The position numbers and the translations under genes were made by a program. The notes beneath the pieces were generated by a model that was not told the origin of the DNA, searched no databases, and saw only the letters and a program-made list of their open reading frames with translations. DNA of 64,000 bases from Rothia dentocariosa ATCC 17931. GTDB lineage: Bacteria > Actinomycetota > Actinomycetes > Actinomycetales > Micrococcaceae. Numbering within the stretch: position 1 is the stretch's first letter; every line of letters begins with the position of its first letter. The stretch is from contig NC_014643.1 of the NCBI RefSeq assembly GCF_000164695.2, forward strand, positions 2,046,001-2,110,000, written 5' to 3'. This document shows positions 46,588-55,679 of this stretch, in pieces.

Positions 46588-49254
46588 ATGACACCAAAAA
46601 TACCGCAACCTAGTCTTACGGAACGTCGCGCCCGCCTGCGGGAGTTGCTGAAACGTGACGATGCCACCTTCTGGCAATACCATGAAGTTCTCACCGGTGC
46701 CACCGAGGATGAGCGCAAGAGCCTTGCACGCACACTTTCCATTAAAAAGCTCATAGACCGCTACAGCCGTGAAGGAACGACCGAGCAGCGGCTTGTGTGC
46801 GTCTACACGGCGGCCGCACTGGGTGGAACCTTCAAACATGTGGGTGTTGAGCTCTTAAACCTCATCGGCCGGGGATTACCCGGTGAGGCGAACTGGAAGT
46901 TTTCAACCGCTGAATCGGAACAATACCTTAGCCAACGCACAGAAGCCATGATGCTTGGACTCAGCGAACGTGATAACACCTGGATAACCGGGTTCGTTAA
47001 CGAGCGTGGCTATGGCAGGTTTGGTTACGACTTGCCCACGCTCTGGGTGCAGATACATCAGCTTCTTCACGAACGCGGACTTACCAATACCACGCGCTCC
47101 TACCTCTGGGGGTTCGTGACGGCCGTTCCTGACATGTACATTGGCTCATCCGAGAACCGGGAAGAGGTTATCTCTTTCTTCAAGAACAACCCTCAGACGC
47201 TAGAACACGAAATGTGGGCGTGTTTCACAGATGAAGGGCTTCTGCGGAAAGAGTGGTCAGGGCGTGAAAACGCGGACACGCTCGCTCTCTTCCACATGCT
47301 GCAGGAGAATTTTGACGGATTCCGTGACCGCCTGCTTACTGAATGTCTGAAGGCGATGCTCCGCGACTTTTCTGCCAAGAACACCAGTATCTTTCACCAC
47401 ATCTATCGGGGGATGAACCCCACCCCAGACGAGAACCTTGGTAACACCAATCTGCTCACCTCAGTGCTCACTACCGTTCCCTCAACCTCCGTGGGATTGG
47501 CTCAAGAAATGTTGATGTCATGCGTCGAAAAGCTGACCGAACCCCAGATTCATGACTTACTTAATGTCTCTCGCACCGTGATGCTTCGCACCGAGAAGAA
47601 AATACTCCGGGCGCAGATCGCACTCCTTGGCGCTATTGCTAGAACGCACCCCGAGTATACTCAAGATGTGGACGGCTTGATGAGGGAAACCGCAGAATCT
47701 CTCCCGCCTGATCTGCAGCCCGCTGCGCAAACACTCATGTCTCCTGCTGAAGCCGCGGCGGATAAAACTAGCGCACCGTCTCACGCGGAGCAAGTAATGG
47801 GCAGCGTCATGATTCCCGAGAATCTGCCGCAACTTTTAGAGCAGCACGTTTCAACCCCACAGGTGCATATTTATAAGAGTGATGCTGAGTTTATGGATGG
47901 TCTTATTCCCTGTCTCCAAGGCACAGGTGACGGTTCGCAGCTCCCGCAACTCATTGATTATTTAGCGCATAATCCTCGCATTACTCTTGATACGGCCCAG
48001 CAGGACTTTCTGGCTGAACGATGCGTGAATTCCGGTATCCGCTCGGGTACTCATGCGTTAGGCAACTATCTGATGTACCGGGTGATTGCCCCGCACCGAA
48101 AACTTTTTAAAAAACTGCCGCAAGGTTTTACCGGGTACCGGCATGAATTCCATACCGACCCCCAGACTGGCGAAACCATCCAGCCCTACCAGGTTGAACA
48201 CACTGGATCTCTGGGGCGTCAAAAACCCCGTATAGAGAAAACGACCACAAATTATCGTGGACCGGCGGGGCTCTGTCAAGAGCAGATTAACTGTTTAGAA
48301 CATCCAGAAAACCTTGTATTTGCGCCTATACCTCACGCAGAAGAGAGCACCTGGACACGCCATGTTGAACCTCTCACTTACCGCCCGCGTCCTCACAATA
48401 TGTACGACCAAGCCTATGCTGAGGCTCCTAACGGCAGCCTGATGATGTGGCTTATTGAAGATCACGAACTACCGACCGCACAGATGCCTTTCGCACAGGC
48501 GGCTCTGAACACGGCAGGCATTCCGGAAGAGTTTATGCACCGTGCTGTTCAGGCAATCGACGATTTTCACTGTACCCTTATACAATGGTATGCGTGGCTT
48601 CTGCAGAATAACCCCAATACATTGGCAGCGCAGAGCATGCCGTTCGTCACTACAACAGGATTCCAGAAACACGTCAAGGGGCTTGACGCCCTACTGGATA
48701 CCATCACCCACACACATCAGGTTCTGCAAGACCCCGCCTATTCCGTGTTGGGCTGGCTAACTGGTGCAGCAGCAGCTGAGCACAGGGCTCTCACCGCCGA
48801 ATCTATTGCCGCTCTTGCGGGTCGCGGAATGCTTGACACTTCTTTACTTGCGAATGAACTGGCCTACCTGCTCCGAGGGGGATGGGTTAAACCGATACGG
48901 GCAGCCAGCTGTTTACAGGACGCTGCATCCATTAGCCCGCTGGCGGGGTGGCGAATTGTGCAGGTGCTAGAGAACATGCTGCCTATGGTAGGTGAGATAA
49001 ATCGGGGCAGTGCCCTGGTGCAGCTTTTATTGCAATTAGCGGGGGAGTACGGGGTGAGTATCAAGATTCCTGAGGTTTTGCAGCCGAAGATGAAAGGCTC
49101 GACCGTGCTGGTGAAGAATTTGCGGGCGCTCGAAAAGTTAGAACCGCATCCGACGGAGCTTGCAGAAAAGGCGCGGCAGCACGCTCAGAATCTTCTAGAT
49201 AAGCGCCTCGGCAGGGATATTACCGTGAAAAAGGAGGAGAGGAATGCAAACTAA
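46588..49254 (+). CDS. DUF6493-like HEAT-type protein, paralogue 2
   Basis: 888 residues. It shares with its neighbours ERRARLRELLKRDDAT, GATEDERKSLARTLS, RLLTECLKAMLRDFSAKNTS, LRTEKKILRAQIALLGAI and the C-terminal DAASISPLAGWRIVQVLEN and PKMKGSTVLVKNLRALEKLEPHPTEL. The middle third (about residues 390-640) is the least similar and holds the gene-specific part, such as YRHEFHTDPQTGETIQPYQ. The N-terminus is closest to paralogue 1. The stop lies 11 bases inside the next gene, with a purine-rich ribosome site (AAGGAGGAGAGG) just before that start. Function unknown. Confidence 0.8.
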   Translation: MTPKIPQPSLTERRARLRELLKRDDATFWQYHEVLTGATEDERKSLARTLSIKKLIDRYSREGTTEQRLVCVYTAAALGGTFKHVGVELLNLIGRGLPGEANWKFSTAESEQYLSQRTEAMMLGLSERDNTWITGFVNERGYGRFGYDLPTLWVQIHQLLHERGLTNTTRSYLWGFVTAVPDMYIGSSENREEVISFFKNNPQTLEHEMWACFTDEGLLRKEWSGRENADTLALFHMLQENFDGFRDRLLTECLKAMLRDFSAKNTSIFHHIYRGMNPTPDENLGNTNLLTSVLTTVPSTSVGLAQEMLMSCVEKLTEPQIHDLLNVSRTVMLRTEKKILRAQIALLGAIARTHPEYTQDVDGLMRETAESLPPDLQPAAQTLMSPAEAAADKTSAPSHAEQVMGSVMIPENLPQLLEQHVSTPQVHIYKSDAEFMDGLIPCLQGTGDGSQLPQLIDYLAHNPRITLDTAQQDFLAERCVNSGIRSGTHALGNYLMYRVIAPHRKLFKKLPQGFTGYRHEFHTDPQTGETIQPYQVEHTGSLGRQKPRIEKTTTNYRGPAGLCQEQINCLEHPENLVFAPIPHAEESTWTRHVEPLTYRPRPHNMYDQAYAEAPNGSLMMWLIEDHELPTAQMPFAQAALNTAGIPEEFMHRAVQAIDDFHCTLIQWYAWLLQNNPNTLAAQSMPFVTTTGFQKHVKGLDALLDTITHTHQVLQDPAYSVLGWLTGAAAAEHRALTAESIAALAGRGMLDTSLLANELAYLLRGGWVKPIRAASCLQDAASISPLAGWRIVQVLENMLPMVGEINRGSALVQLLLQLAGEYGVSIKIPEVLQPKMKGSTVLVKNLRALEKLEPHPTELAEKARQHAQNLLDKRLGRDITVKKEERNAN

Positions 49255-51919
49255 CCCCGTTATTATGCTTAATAAGCGGCGAGAAGCACTTAAAAAGCTG
49301 GCTAAAAATCCGGAAGCACCTCTCAAAGAATTTCACGCTCTTTTAGGGGATGCTACGGAGGATGAACGCGCTATGCTGGCTAAAACCCTGCCTCCTGCCA
49401 GGGTTTTGGGGTGCGGCCACCAGGCTGTTTTGAGTCCTTCAGGCGCCTATGTTTTAGCAGCTTTGGGGACAAGCCCCCGCAGGACGCATGAGCGTTTTGT
49501 GGATTTATATACTGACAGTTCATGGGCGGCGCGCCGAAGCGACACTGACTCTTTCGAAAACCCTCATGACGCTATCATGCGCGGTTTATACTTGGGACTC
49601 TCCGGACGCAGCGATACGTGGATTCTGGATTATATAGCGGCGACCCCCGCTATGGAGGATAACGATGCCTACGGTATATGGCGCGTACTACACACGCTTG
49701 TACGGGAACGGGACCTCCACTGTGAAACCCCTTCTTATCTTTGGAGGGCCTTACGTACCATATTCCCAGAAGGAAACAGTGCTGAAGACCACCCGGAAAT
49801 ACCTGCCACCTACCAAGAGGCACTTGAGCATATCCGCCAGGATCCTCTCCTGATTGAACGAGAACTGTGGACCTGCTTCCGCGTCGGAACAGCACTAGGT
49901 GCGGCAGCAGATTTCAAGTTTTTAGATTATCTAGATTGTCACCTTGACGGGTTCCGCGGCCGTTTTCTCACCGAATGTTTGCGCTCAATACTCAGGGATT
50001 TTACGCCCAGGAAAACACGGGTCTTCCATATGCTTTACCGCGGCATGAAACCAACTACCGCGGAGAACCTGGCACGCACTCCACTACTGACCGCTATTTT
50101 ACAGACGCAGCTATCCACGTCGGTAGGCCTAGCACAAGAGATGCTTACCCCCATTGTGGAGCAGCTTTCTACAGAACAGATCGACGCCCTGTTAGACGCA
50201 TCAGCAGCAGTACTTCTCCGTACTGAGAAGAAGCTGGTGAAGGCTCAGCTAAATATCCTACAACAGCTGATTAAACATCACCCTGAATACACGAACCGGG
50301 TGCACAGCATGATAGCTGAGATTGAGCGAACTCTACCTTTGGAGCTTCAAGAGCTGGTGCAAAATGTAGGATCTAAAGATAGTACGAAACCTACCCGACG
50401 CGGTGTAAAGAAAATACTGGAGTCCCAGGAAAAGGCGGTAGAAGCACCACAAACGCAGGAACCCATTCTGATACCAGATGTCAACCCACGCCCACGGGCT
50501 CCGGGGGAACTTTTCATGGTGGATGCCCCTATTTCCAGCGACACGGAACTTTTTGATGTGCTGGTTGCCATGGTGACCGGTACAGCCCCCGAGACGGAAC
50601 TGGTGCGTGCTCTCGCATATCTTAACCAGACAGAAAGTATCCGCTTTAACGAGGCACAGATAAAATACCTTGAGTCCGTCAACCTGAATTGGGGACGGCA
50701 TATCCACGAGTTTGAGACCGCGGGAGAGGATATAGCTTTTCTGATCCTAGCGATATACGCACGATGTACAGGTACGCAGCCAAGAGAATTGCCACCGATT
50801 ATAGTGGGTTACCGCGACTTTCTGTGGCTCGATAGGAACGGCCAGCCCATTATCACAAACAGTATGGAGTACCACCCCTTAGGGGCAAAAACCAAGCAGG
50901 ATCTTGTGGTCAACACTCGCGGGTTGACAGGTCTTTTACAAGAGCAACTTCTTTCACTGATTCCCTCCAGCGGATATGCTGAAAAAATTTATATAGAACC
51001 TTTCGAGACACGAAATCATGCCATGCGACGTACCACATGGTCGACGGGATTAACACAGTACGCAAAACAAAGGATTATCAACAGCGATAGTGAGATACCC
51101 TATAACAGGAAACTCCTTCTGTGGGAAGACCCAAACGATACTTCTGCCCCCAGCGACCTAGGCTTTGAAGACGCCGCTTTTAATACTGGCGGTGTGCGAG
51201 AAGATTACGGTCACCGTATCCATACGTCAAAACGTTGTACCTATACTTCGCAGAAATACGCTGTTGGTTGGTATACCTGGCTCATGCAGAATAACCTGGA
51301 TTATGCGGCAGCGCAGATGATGCCTGCCCTGATGACAGCCCTCTACGCGCGTACCGTTTTCGGGCTGAATGCGCTCCTCTATGCTCTTGGTAGTACCCCA
51401 TGTCCTCTGGGCGCGCCTTCGTATAGCGCCTTGGGAATTGCGGCATCTGCGCTAGCACACGATATTCGGGCCTTAACAGCTGAGTCTCTTGCCCACCTGG
51501 CAGAGCGTGGAATGCTAGATCCTACACAATTCGCTGAAGAAGTAACGTGGCTTCTGCTACACCAGGATGTTCTGACTAACCGTGTGCTTGGGACCTTTCA
51601 AGATGCTGCATCCATTAGCCCGTTGGCGGGGTGGCGTATCGTGCAGGTGCTAGAGAACATGTTGCCAGCGGTGAGCGATATTAATCGTGGTGGTTCCTTC
51701 GTGCAGCTCTTGGTGCAATTAGCAGGGGAGTACGGGGCGAGTATCGAGATTCCTGAGGGTTTGCGTCCCAAAATGAAGGGTTCAACTGTGCTCGCGAAGA
51801 ATCTGCGGGCGCTCGAAAGGTTAGAACCGCATCCGACCGAGCTCGCGGAGAAGGCACGGCAAGAAGCAAGTAACCTCAATACTTTCAATAGGGTGAATGA
51901 GACTAGGGACGCGAAATAA
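49244..51919 (+). CDS. DUF6493-like HEAT-type protein, paralogue 3
   Basis: 891 residues, ATG 49244 overlapping the upstream gene by 11 bases. It is the most divergent of the three in the first half (NKRREALKKLAKNPEAP), but RFLTECLRSILRDFTPRKTR, LRTEKKLVKAQLNILQQLI and the C-terminal DAASISPLAGWRIVQVLENM to LERLEPHPTELAEKARQEA keep the family pattern. The middle part has basic residues (STKPTRRGVKKILESQEK) and a different acidic insert. It ends 54 bases before the convergent pgl gene. The three copies are likely to assemble or compete for one partner, perhaps the SWIM protein; this is inference. Confidence 0.8.
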   Translation: MQTNPVIMLNKRREALKKLAKNPEAPLKEFHALLGDATEDERAMLAKTLPPARVLGCGHQAVLSPSGAYVLAALGTSPRRTHERFVDLYTDSSWAARRSDTDSFENPHDAIMRGLYLGLSGRSDTWILDYIAATPAMEDNDAYGIWRVLHTLVRERDLHCETPSYLWRALRTIFPEGNSAEDHPEIPATYQEALEHIRQDPLLIERELWTCFRVGTALGAAADFKFLDYLDCHLDGFRGRFLTECLRSILRDFTPRKTRVFHMLYRGMKPTTAENLARTPLLTAILQTQLSTSVGLAQEMLTPIVEQLSTEQIDALLDASAAVLLRTEKKLVKAQLNILQQLIKHHPEYTNRVHSMIAEIERTLPLELQELVQNVGSKDSTKPTRRGVKKILESQEKAVEAPQTQEPILIPDVNPRPRAPGELFMVDAPISSDTELFDVLVAMVTGTAPETELVRALAYLNQTESIRFNEAQIKYLESVNLNWGRHIHEFETAGEDIAFLILAIYARCTGTQPRELPPIIVGYRDFLWLDRNGQPIITNSMEYHPLGAKTKQDLVVNTRGLTGLLQEQLLSLIPSSGYAEKIYIEPFETRNHAMRRTTWSTGLTQYAKQRIINSDSEIPYNRKLLLWEDPNDTSAPSDLGFEDAAFNTGGVREDYGHRIHTSKRCTYTSQKYAVGWYTWLMQNNLDYAAAQMMPALMTALYARTVFGLNALLYALGSTPCPLGAPSYSALGIAASALAHDIRALTAESLAHLAERGMLDPTQFAEEVTWLLLHQDVLTNRVLGTFQDAASISPLAGWRIVQVLENMLPAVSDINRGGSFVQLLVQLAGEYGASIEIPEGLRPKMKGSTVLAKNLRALERLEPHPTELAEKARQEASNLNTFNRVNETRDAK

Positions 51920-51920
51920 A

Positions 51921-51956
51921 AGTGGGAGTCATAATCCTAAGACCGTAACCCCCACT
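51921..51956. terminator. Bidirectional terminator between DUF6493 operon and pgl
   Basis: AGTGGGAG pairs with the CCCCCACT side with one mismatch; A-rich and T-containing flanks lie on both sides. It separates convergent transcription units. Confidence 0.5.
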
Positions 51957-51973
51957 AGAAAAATTTGTGGATC

Positions 51974-52939
51974 CTAAGCTAGCGATTCTTCCGTCGCAAA
52001 AATCAGGGTCTGTTTCTGCCCACGAGCCCCGATAGCTGGAGTTTCTAGGAGCATATCGGCAGTAATGTCCTCAGCAGGAACCTGTGCACCCTTGAGAAGA
52101 CGGGTTGTCGCATCCTGTTTATCACCGCCGGTAATCAAAAAGAATATATGGCGCGAATTATTGATAACCGGCAGCGTGACAGATACACGTTCGCTAGGTG
52201 GCTTAGGGGAATCCTTGACCATTACCGTCACAGCTTTAGCGCCGTCCACAGGATCCTCTGGTAAACCTGTGCCCAGAAGGACTTGCTGCCGATTGGGAAA
52301 CAGCGAAGCGATGTGACCATCAGGCCCCATCCCTAGGAGCGTAACATCAAAAATGGGGACAGGCCATATATCCGAGCCGCCGCCGCATCCACAACCACCG
52401 CATCCGCAGCCGCCTCCAGATTGCTGAGAAGCAGATCCCCCGTGCCCTCCCGCTAATGGAAGCTCGGATGCCCCCTCAGGCATCTCAACACGCACGGGTT
52501 CGGCAGAACCCGCAAAATTACGCATTTCGTAGGCATAGTGCTCGGCAGCAGCTTCAACATCAATCATGACATCGGAAGGACCCATACGATGCGCGTTTTC
52601 AACCGGAAAACCAAGATCTACTAAATCTGCGAGAAGCACCTCGATTGCTTGTCCATCGTTCCGATCCGGATCACGCTCAGGAACAAAGCGTTCATCCGAG
52701 AACCAGAAATGAACGCGCGACCAGTCAATATCCTTAACACGTGGAGACTGAGCCCATGCACGAAGAGTAGCAATGCCCATCGTGCCACCTGTAAGAGAGA
52801 CATGAGCCACGGTACGTTCCGTGAGTACATGCTCAATAATATCTAAGATACGCGTAGTGGCATCAGAGGCAAGCGCCTCCCGAGAAGGATGCGCTATTAA
52901 AGTTGGAGTACTCTCACCAATATTGTTGATCTTAGGCAT
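51974..52939 (-). CDS. pgl: 6-phosphogluconolactonase with Cys/Gly-rich insert
   Basis: 321 residues from ATG 52939 (MPKINNIGES), which overlaps the opcA stop by 8 bases; the longer frame to 52984 adds residues unlike the family. DevB-type motifs: LTGGTMG (50-56), FWFSDERFVP (79-88), GMGPDGHIASLFP (203-215). It hydrolyses 6-phosphogluconolactone in the oxidative pentose phosphate path. Unusual is an insert at about 157-190: a Gly/Ser-rich stretch with Cys at 178, 180, 183 and 185 (GGGCGCGGCGCGGG), before IWPVPIFDV. The standard family has a short loop here. It is the last gene of the zwf-opcA-pgl unit. Confidence 0.93.
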   Translation of the reverse strand: MPKINNIGESTPTLIAHPSREALASDATTRILDIIEHVLTERTVAHVSLTGGTMGIATLRAWAQSPRVKDIDWSRVHFWFSDERFVPERDPDRNDGQAIEVLLADLVDLGFPVENAHRMGPSDVMIDVEAAAEHYAYEMRNFAGSAEPVRVEMPEGASELPLAGGHGGSASQQSGGGCGCGGCGCGGGSDIWPVPIFDVTLLGMGPDGHIASLFPNRQQVLLGTGLPEDPVDGAKAVTVMVKDSPKPPSERVSVTLPVINNSRHIFFLITGGDKQDATTRLLKGAQVPAEDITADMLLETPAIGARGQKQTLIFATEESLA

Positions 52940-53918
52940 CAAAAACCTCGGGAAATTCAGAAGTATCAAGGAAAGGTTCAGCATCGCACTGAGCAGGATG
53001 CATTTCCAGAGTAGGAAATGCCGACTTTAAAACTTCCCCATACATAGTGTCAGGGTCAAGTCGGCGTAATTCCTCAGAAATACAATCCGCTAGAGTACGA
53101 ACTGGTAGTGGAATCTGCTGATCAGGTGTATAGGGAGTCTCAATAATAGCGATATTCTTGCCGGGGCGGAACATTATCGTTTGTCCATCTTCACGCTCAA
53201 TAGCTACACGGTAAAGACCCCGTTCTGCTGCGCCGATAGTTGCAAGATGAACCTCAGCCTCGAGTTTCCAGCCAAGCCAAGCTCCAAGGAGCACAACCGA
53301 AGGAGACTTCTCAGACCCCCAAACCACTACACGCTTAACAGGGGAGTCAGGCATCTGCTCCAAAAGAGCTGCCAGTTGGGTACGCCACAGCGTCAAACGT
53401 GTCCAGGCAAGATCGCTATCCCCGGCCTGATAAACCTTAGAAAGATGCGTAAGAACAGCCATAGGATCATATGCGCGTGCCGAATCTGTGATACGGCGCT
53501 GTGCAATCCTACCAATTGAATCCTCACCCGGATTCTCAGGGACGGAATGCGGCCACCACACAACAATAGGAGAATCCGGCAAAAGCAGACCAGAAATCAA
53601 CGATTCTGTCGGCGTTGATGCACTACCCCAACCGCGCAGAATAATAAGTTCAGAAGCGCCAGCTTCACCGCCCACATGAATCTCAGCATCCAGCTGATCG
53701 GGCGCATCACTATTATGCGCAATATGCACAATGATCCGGCTCGGATGCTCGTGCGAAGCGCGGATAGCCGCATTAATAGCCTCGCGAGAATGTCCTTTTT
53801 CTGCTAGTACCACCAAGGTAAGTACACGGCTGCTGCTAAGACTGCCGTTTGAAGCCAGAAGATCAGAAAGTTCCTTTGAAATAGCAGAAACATTCGTGTG
53901 TTGCAGATGCGAAATCAC
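52932..53918 (-). CDS. opcA: Glucose-6-phosphate dehydrogenase assembly protein OpcA
   Basis: 328 residues. SRVLTLVVLAEKG, HPSRIIVHIA, PDSPIVVWWPHSVPENP and DLAWTRLTLWRTQLAALLEQ match the actinobacterial/cyanobacterial OpcA. It is an allosteric partner that supports G6PD activity. The start overlaps the zwf stop by four bases (ATGA) and the end overlaps the pgl start by eight, so zwf, opcA and pgl are translationally coupled. The length is within the normal range. Confidence 0.95.
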   Translation of the reverse strand: MISHLQHTNVSAISKELSDLLASNGSLSSSRVLTLVVLAEKGHSREAINAAIRASHEHPSRIIVHIAHNSDAPDQLDAEIHVGGEAGASELIILRGWGSASTPTESLISGLLLPDSPIVVWWPHSVPENPGEDSIGRIAQRRITDSARAYDPMAVLTHLSKVYQAGDSDLAWTRLTLWRTQLAALLEQMPDSPVKRVVVWGSEKSPSVVLLGAWLGWKLEAEVHLATIGAAERGLYRVAIEREDGQTIMFRPGKNIAIIETPYTPDQQIPLPVRTLADCISEELRRLDPDTMYGEVLKSAFPTLEMHPAQCDAEPFLDTSEFPEVFDA

Positions 53919-55468
53919 GGGCGCCTCCAGGCACGGTTATCACGCTCAAGCATCTTCTGAGCCGAACGTGGACCCCACGAACCGGATTCATAGGGTTCAG
54001 GCTTAATCTTGTTCTCTTCCCAATATTTCTCAAATGGATCCAAGATCTTCCACGAAAGTTCAACCTCTTCGTGGCGAGGGAACAGCGGCGGCTCACCTAA
54101 GAGCACATCCAGAATCAAACGTTCATATGCCTCAGGAGATGCTTCGGTGAAGGCGTGTCCATACCCAAAATCCATATTGACGTCGCGGATCTCCATCTGA
54201 GTACCGGGAACTTTAGCTGCAAGACGGATCGTCATACCTTCATCAGGTTGCACACGGATCACGATAGCATTCTGCCCTGCAGGAACCTCAGTCTCCTTAC
54301 CAAAGAGACGGTCAGAAGATTTCTTGAAGAGAAGCGCAATCTCGGTTACTCGGCGACCCAGCCGTTTACCCGCACGCAGATAGAACGGAGTTCCTGCCCA
54401 GCGGCGGTTGTCAATATTGACTTTAAGAGCCGCAAAAGTTTCTGTGCGTGAGTCCGCAGGAATATCTTTCTCATCAAAGAACCCGTTGACATGTTCGCCG
54501 CCTTGATAACCGGGGGCATACTGGCCGAGCGCAAAAGAATTTTCCAGATCATCAATACGTACCGCTTCCAGTACCTTAGCCTTTTCAGCGCGAAGATGCT
54601 TAGAATCAAGACTAAGGGGTTCCTCCATGGCGGTTAGAGCCAACAGCTGAAGCAGATGGTTTTGAATCACATCGCGTGCGGCACCCACACCATCATAATA
54701 GCCCGCACGAGAACCAATGCCGATATCCTCAGCCATCGTAATCTGCACGTGGTCCACATAATTTGCGTTCCAAACCGGTTCAAACATCTGGTTTGAGAAA
54801 CGCATCGCTAGAATATTCTGAACGGTCTCTTTACCCAGATAATGGTCAATGCGGAACACCGAATCCGGCGGAAAAACCCGCTCAACGATTGCGTTGAGTT
54901 CGCGCGCCGACTCCAAATCGTGGCCAAATGGTTTCTCGATCACCACACGACGCCACCCATTCATGAGACTGTCGTCAACAGCCACATCATCACGAGAAGC
55001 TAAACCGTGCTCGGCAAGTTTAGAAAGTACCTGCTCAAAAGCTTTTGGCGGAATAGAGAGATAGAACGCATGGTTGCCCTGAGCCCCACGTTTGTCGAGC
55101 TCTTCTAAGGTTTCCTTTAAACGCTTAAACGCTGCGTCATCATCAAAATTACCGCGAACAAACCGCATACCTTTCTGAAATTGGTTCCAGACATCCTCAC
55201 GGAATGGGGTACGCGCATTTTCTTCCACAGACTTACGCACATAGTTACGAAAATCATCGTTATCCCACTCGCGGCGCCCATACCCAACAAGACCAAAACT
55301 TGGGGGCAACAAACCACGATTCATTAGGTCATAGACCGCAGGGAGCAGTTTCTTGCGGGCAAGATCGCCCGTGACGCCGAAGAACACAAGTGCGGAAGGA
55401 CCCGCAATACGAGTGAGACGTCGATCGCGCGAATCTCGTAGCGGATTCGACTCATGACCGGTATGCAA
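53915..55468 (-). CDS. zwf: Glucose-6-phosphate 1-dehydrogenase
   Basis: 517 residues. FGVTGDLARKKLLPAVYDL binds NADP, and RIDHYLGKETVQNILAMRF holds the catalytic His/Lys. VVIEKPFGHDL is also canonical. It makes NADPH and 6-phosphogluconolactone. It is the first gene of the coupled zwf-opcA-pgl unit, separated from tal by 211 bases that hold a GC-rich inverted repeat. Intact. Confidence 0.97.
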   Translation of the reverse strand: MHTGHESNPLRDSRDRRLTRIAGPSALVFFGVTGDLARKKLLPAVYDLMNRGLLPPSFGLVGYGRREWDNDDFRNYVRKSVEENARTPFREDVWNQFQKGMRFVRGNFDDDAAFKRLKETLEELDKRGAQGNHAFYLSIPPKAFEQVLSKLAEHGLASRDDVAVDDSLMNGWRRVVIEKPFGHDLESARELNAIVERVFPPDSVFRIDHYLGKETVQNILAMRFSNQMFEPVWNANYVDHVQITMAEDIGIGSRAGYYDGVGAARDVIQNHLLQLLALTAMEEPLSLDSKHLRAEKAKVLEAVRIDDLENSFALGQYAPGYQGGEHVNGFFDEKDIPADSRTETFAALKVNIDNRRWAGTPFYLRAGKRLGRRVTEIALLFKKSSDRLFGKETEVPAGQNAIVIRVQPDEGMTIRLAAKVPGTQMEIRDVNMDFGYGHAFTEASPEAYERLILDVLLGEPPLFPRHEEVELSWKILDPFEKYWEENKIKPEPYESGSWGPRSAQKMLERDNRAWRRP

Positions 55469-55584
55469 GATAGATTCCTTTGATTGCTGATAATGTGCAC
55501 ATTCACCCTGCGATACTTTATGTACCTCTGGGGCACGTATCCCTGCATCTTACCGTCTTAATGGCAAACGAGAGATATCTGACA

Positions 55585-55631
55585 GCGAGCGCCGAAGCTA
55601 ATTTTGTGCTATTTATAGCGACAGCGCTCGC
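55585..55631 (-). terminator. GC-rich inverted repeat between tal and zwf
   Basis: GCGAGCGC (55585-55592) pairs with GCGCTCGC (55624-55631). It lies about 50 bases downstream of tal on the coding strand and may end or attenuate the tal transcript. There is no U-run. Confidence 0.35.
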
Positions 55632-55679
55632 CTTATGAACTTTAGAGAACGGGTATAACGAAAAATTATTCACTAGTCA

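Noticed and set aside
42465..51919. Toxin-immunity or CRISPR-like assignment for the DUF6493 cluster
   Set aside because: No toxin domain, nuclease motif or repeat-spacer array is visible; only a descriptive family call is justified.
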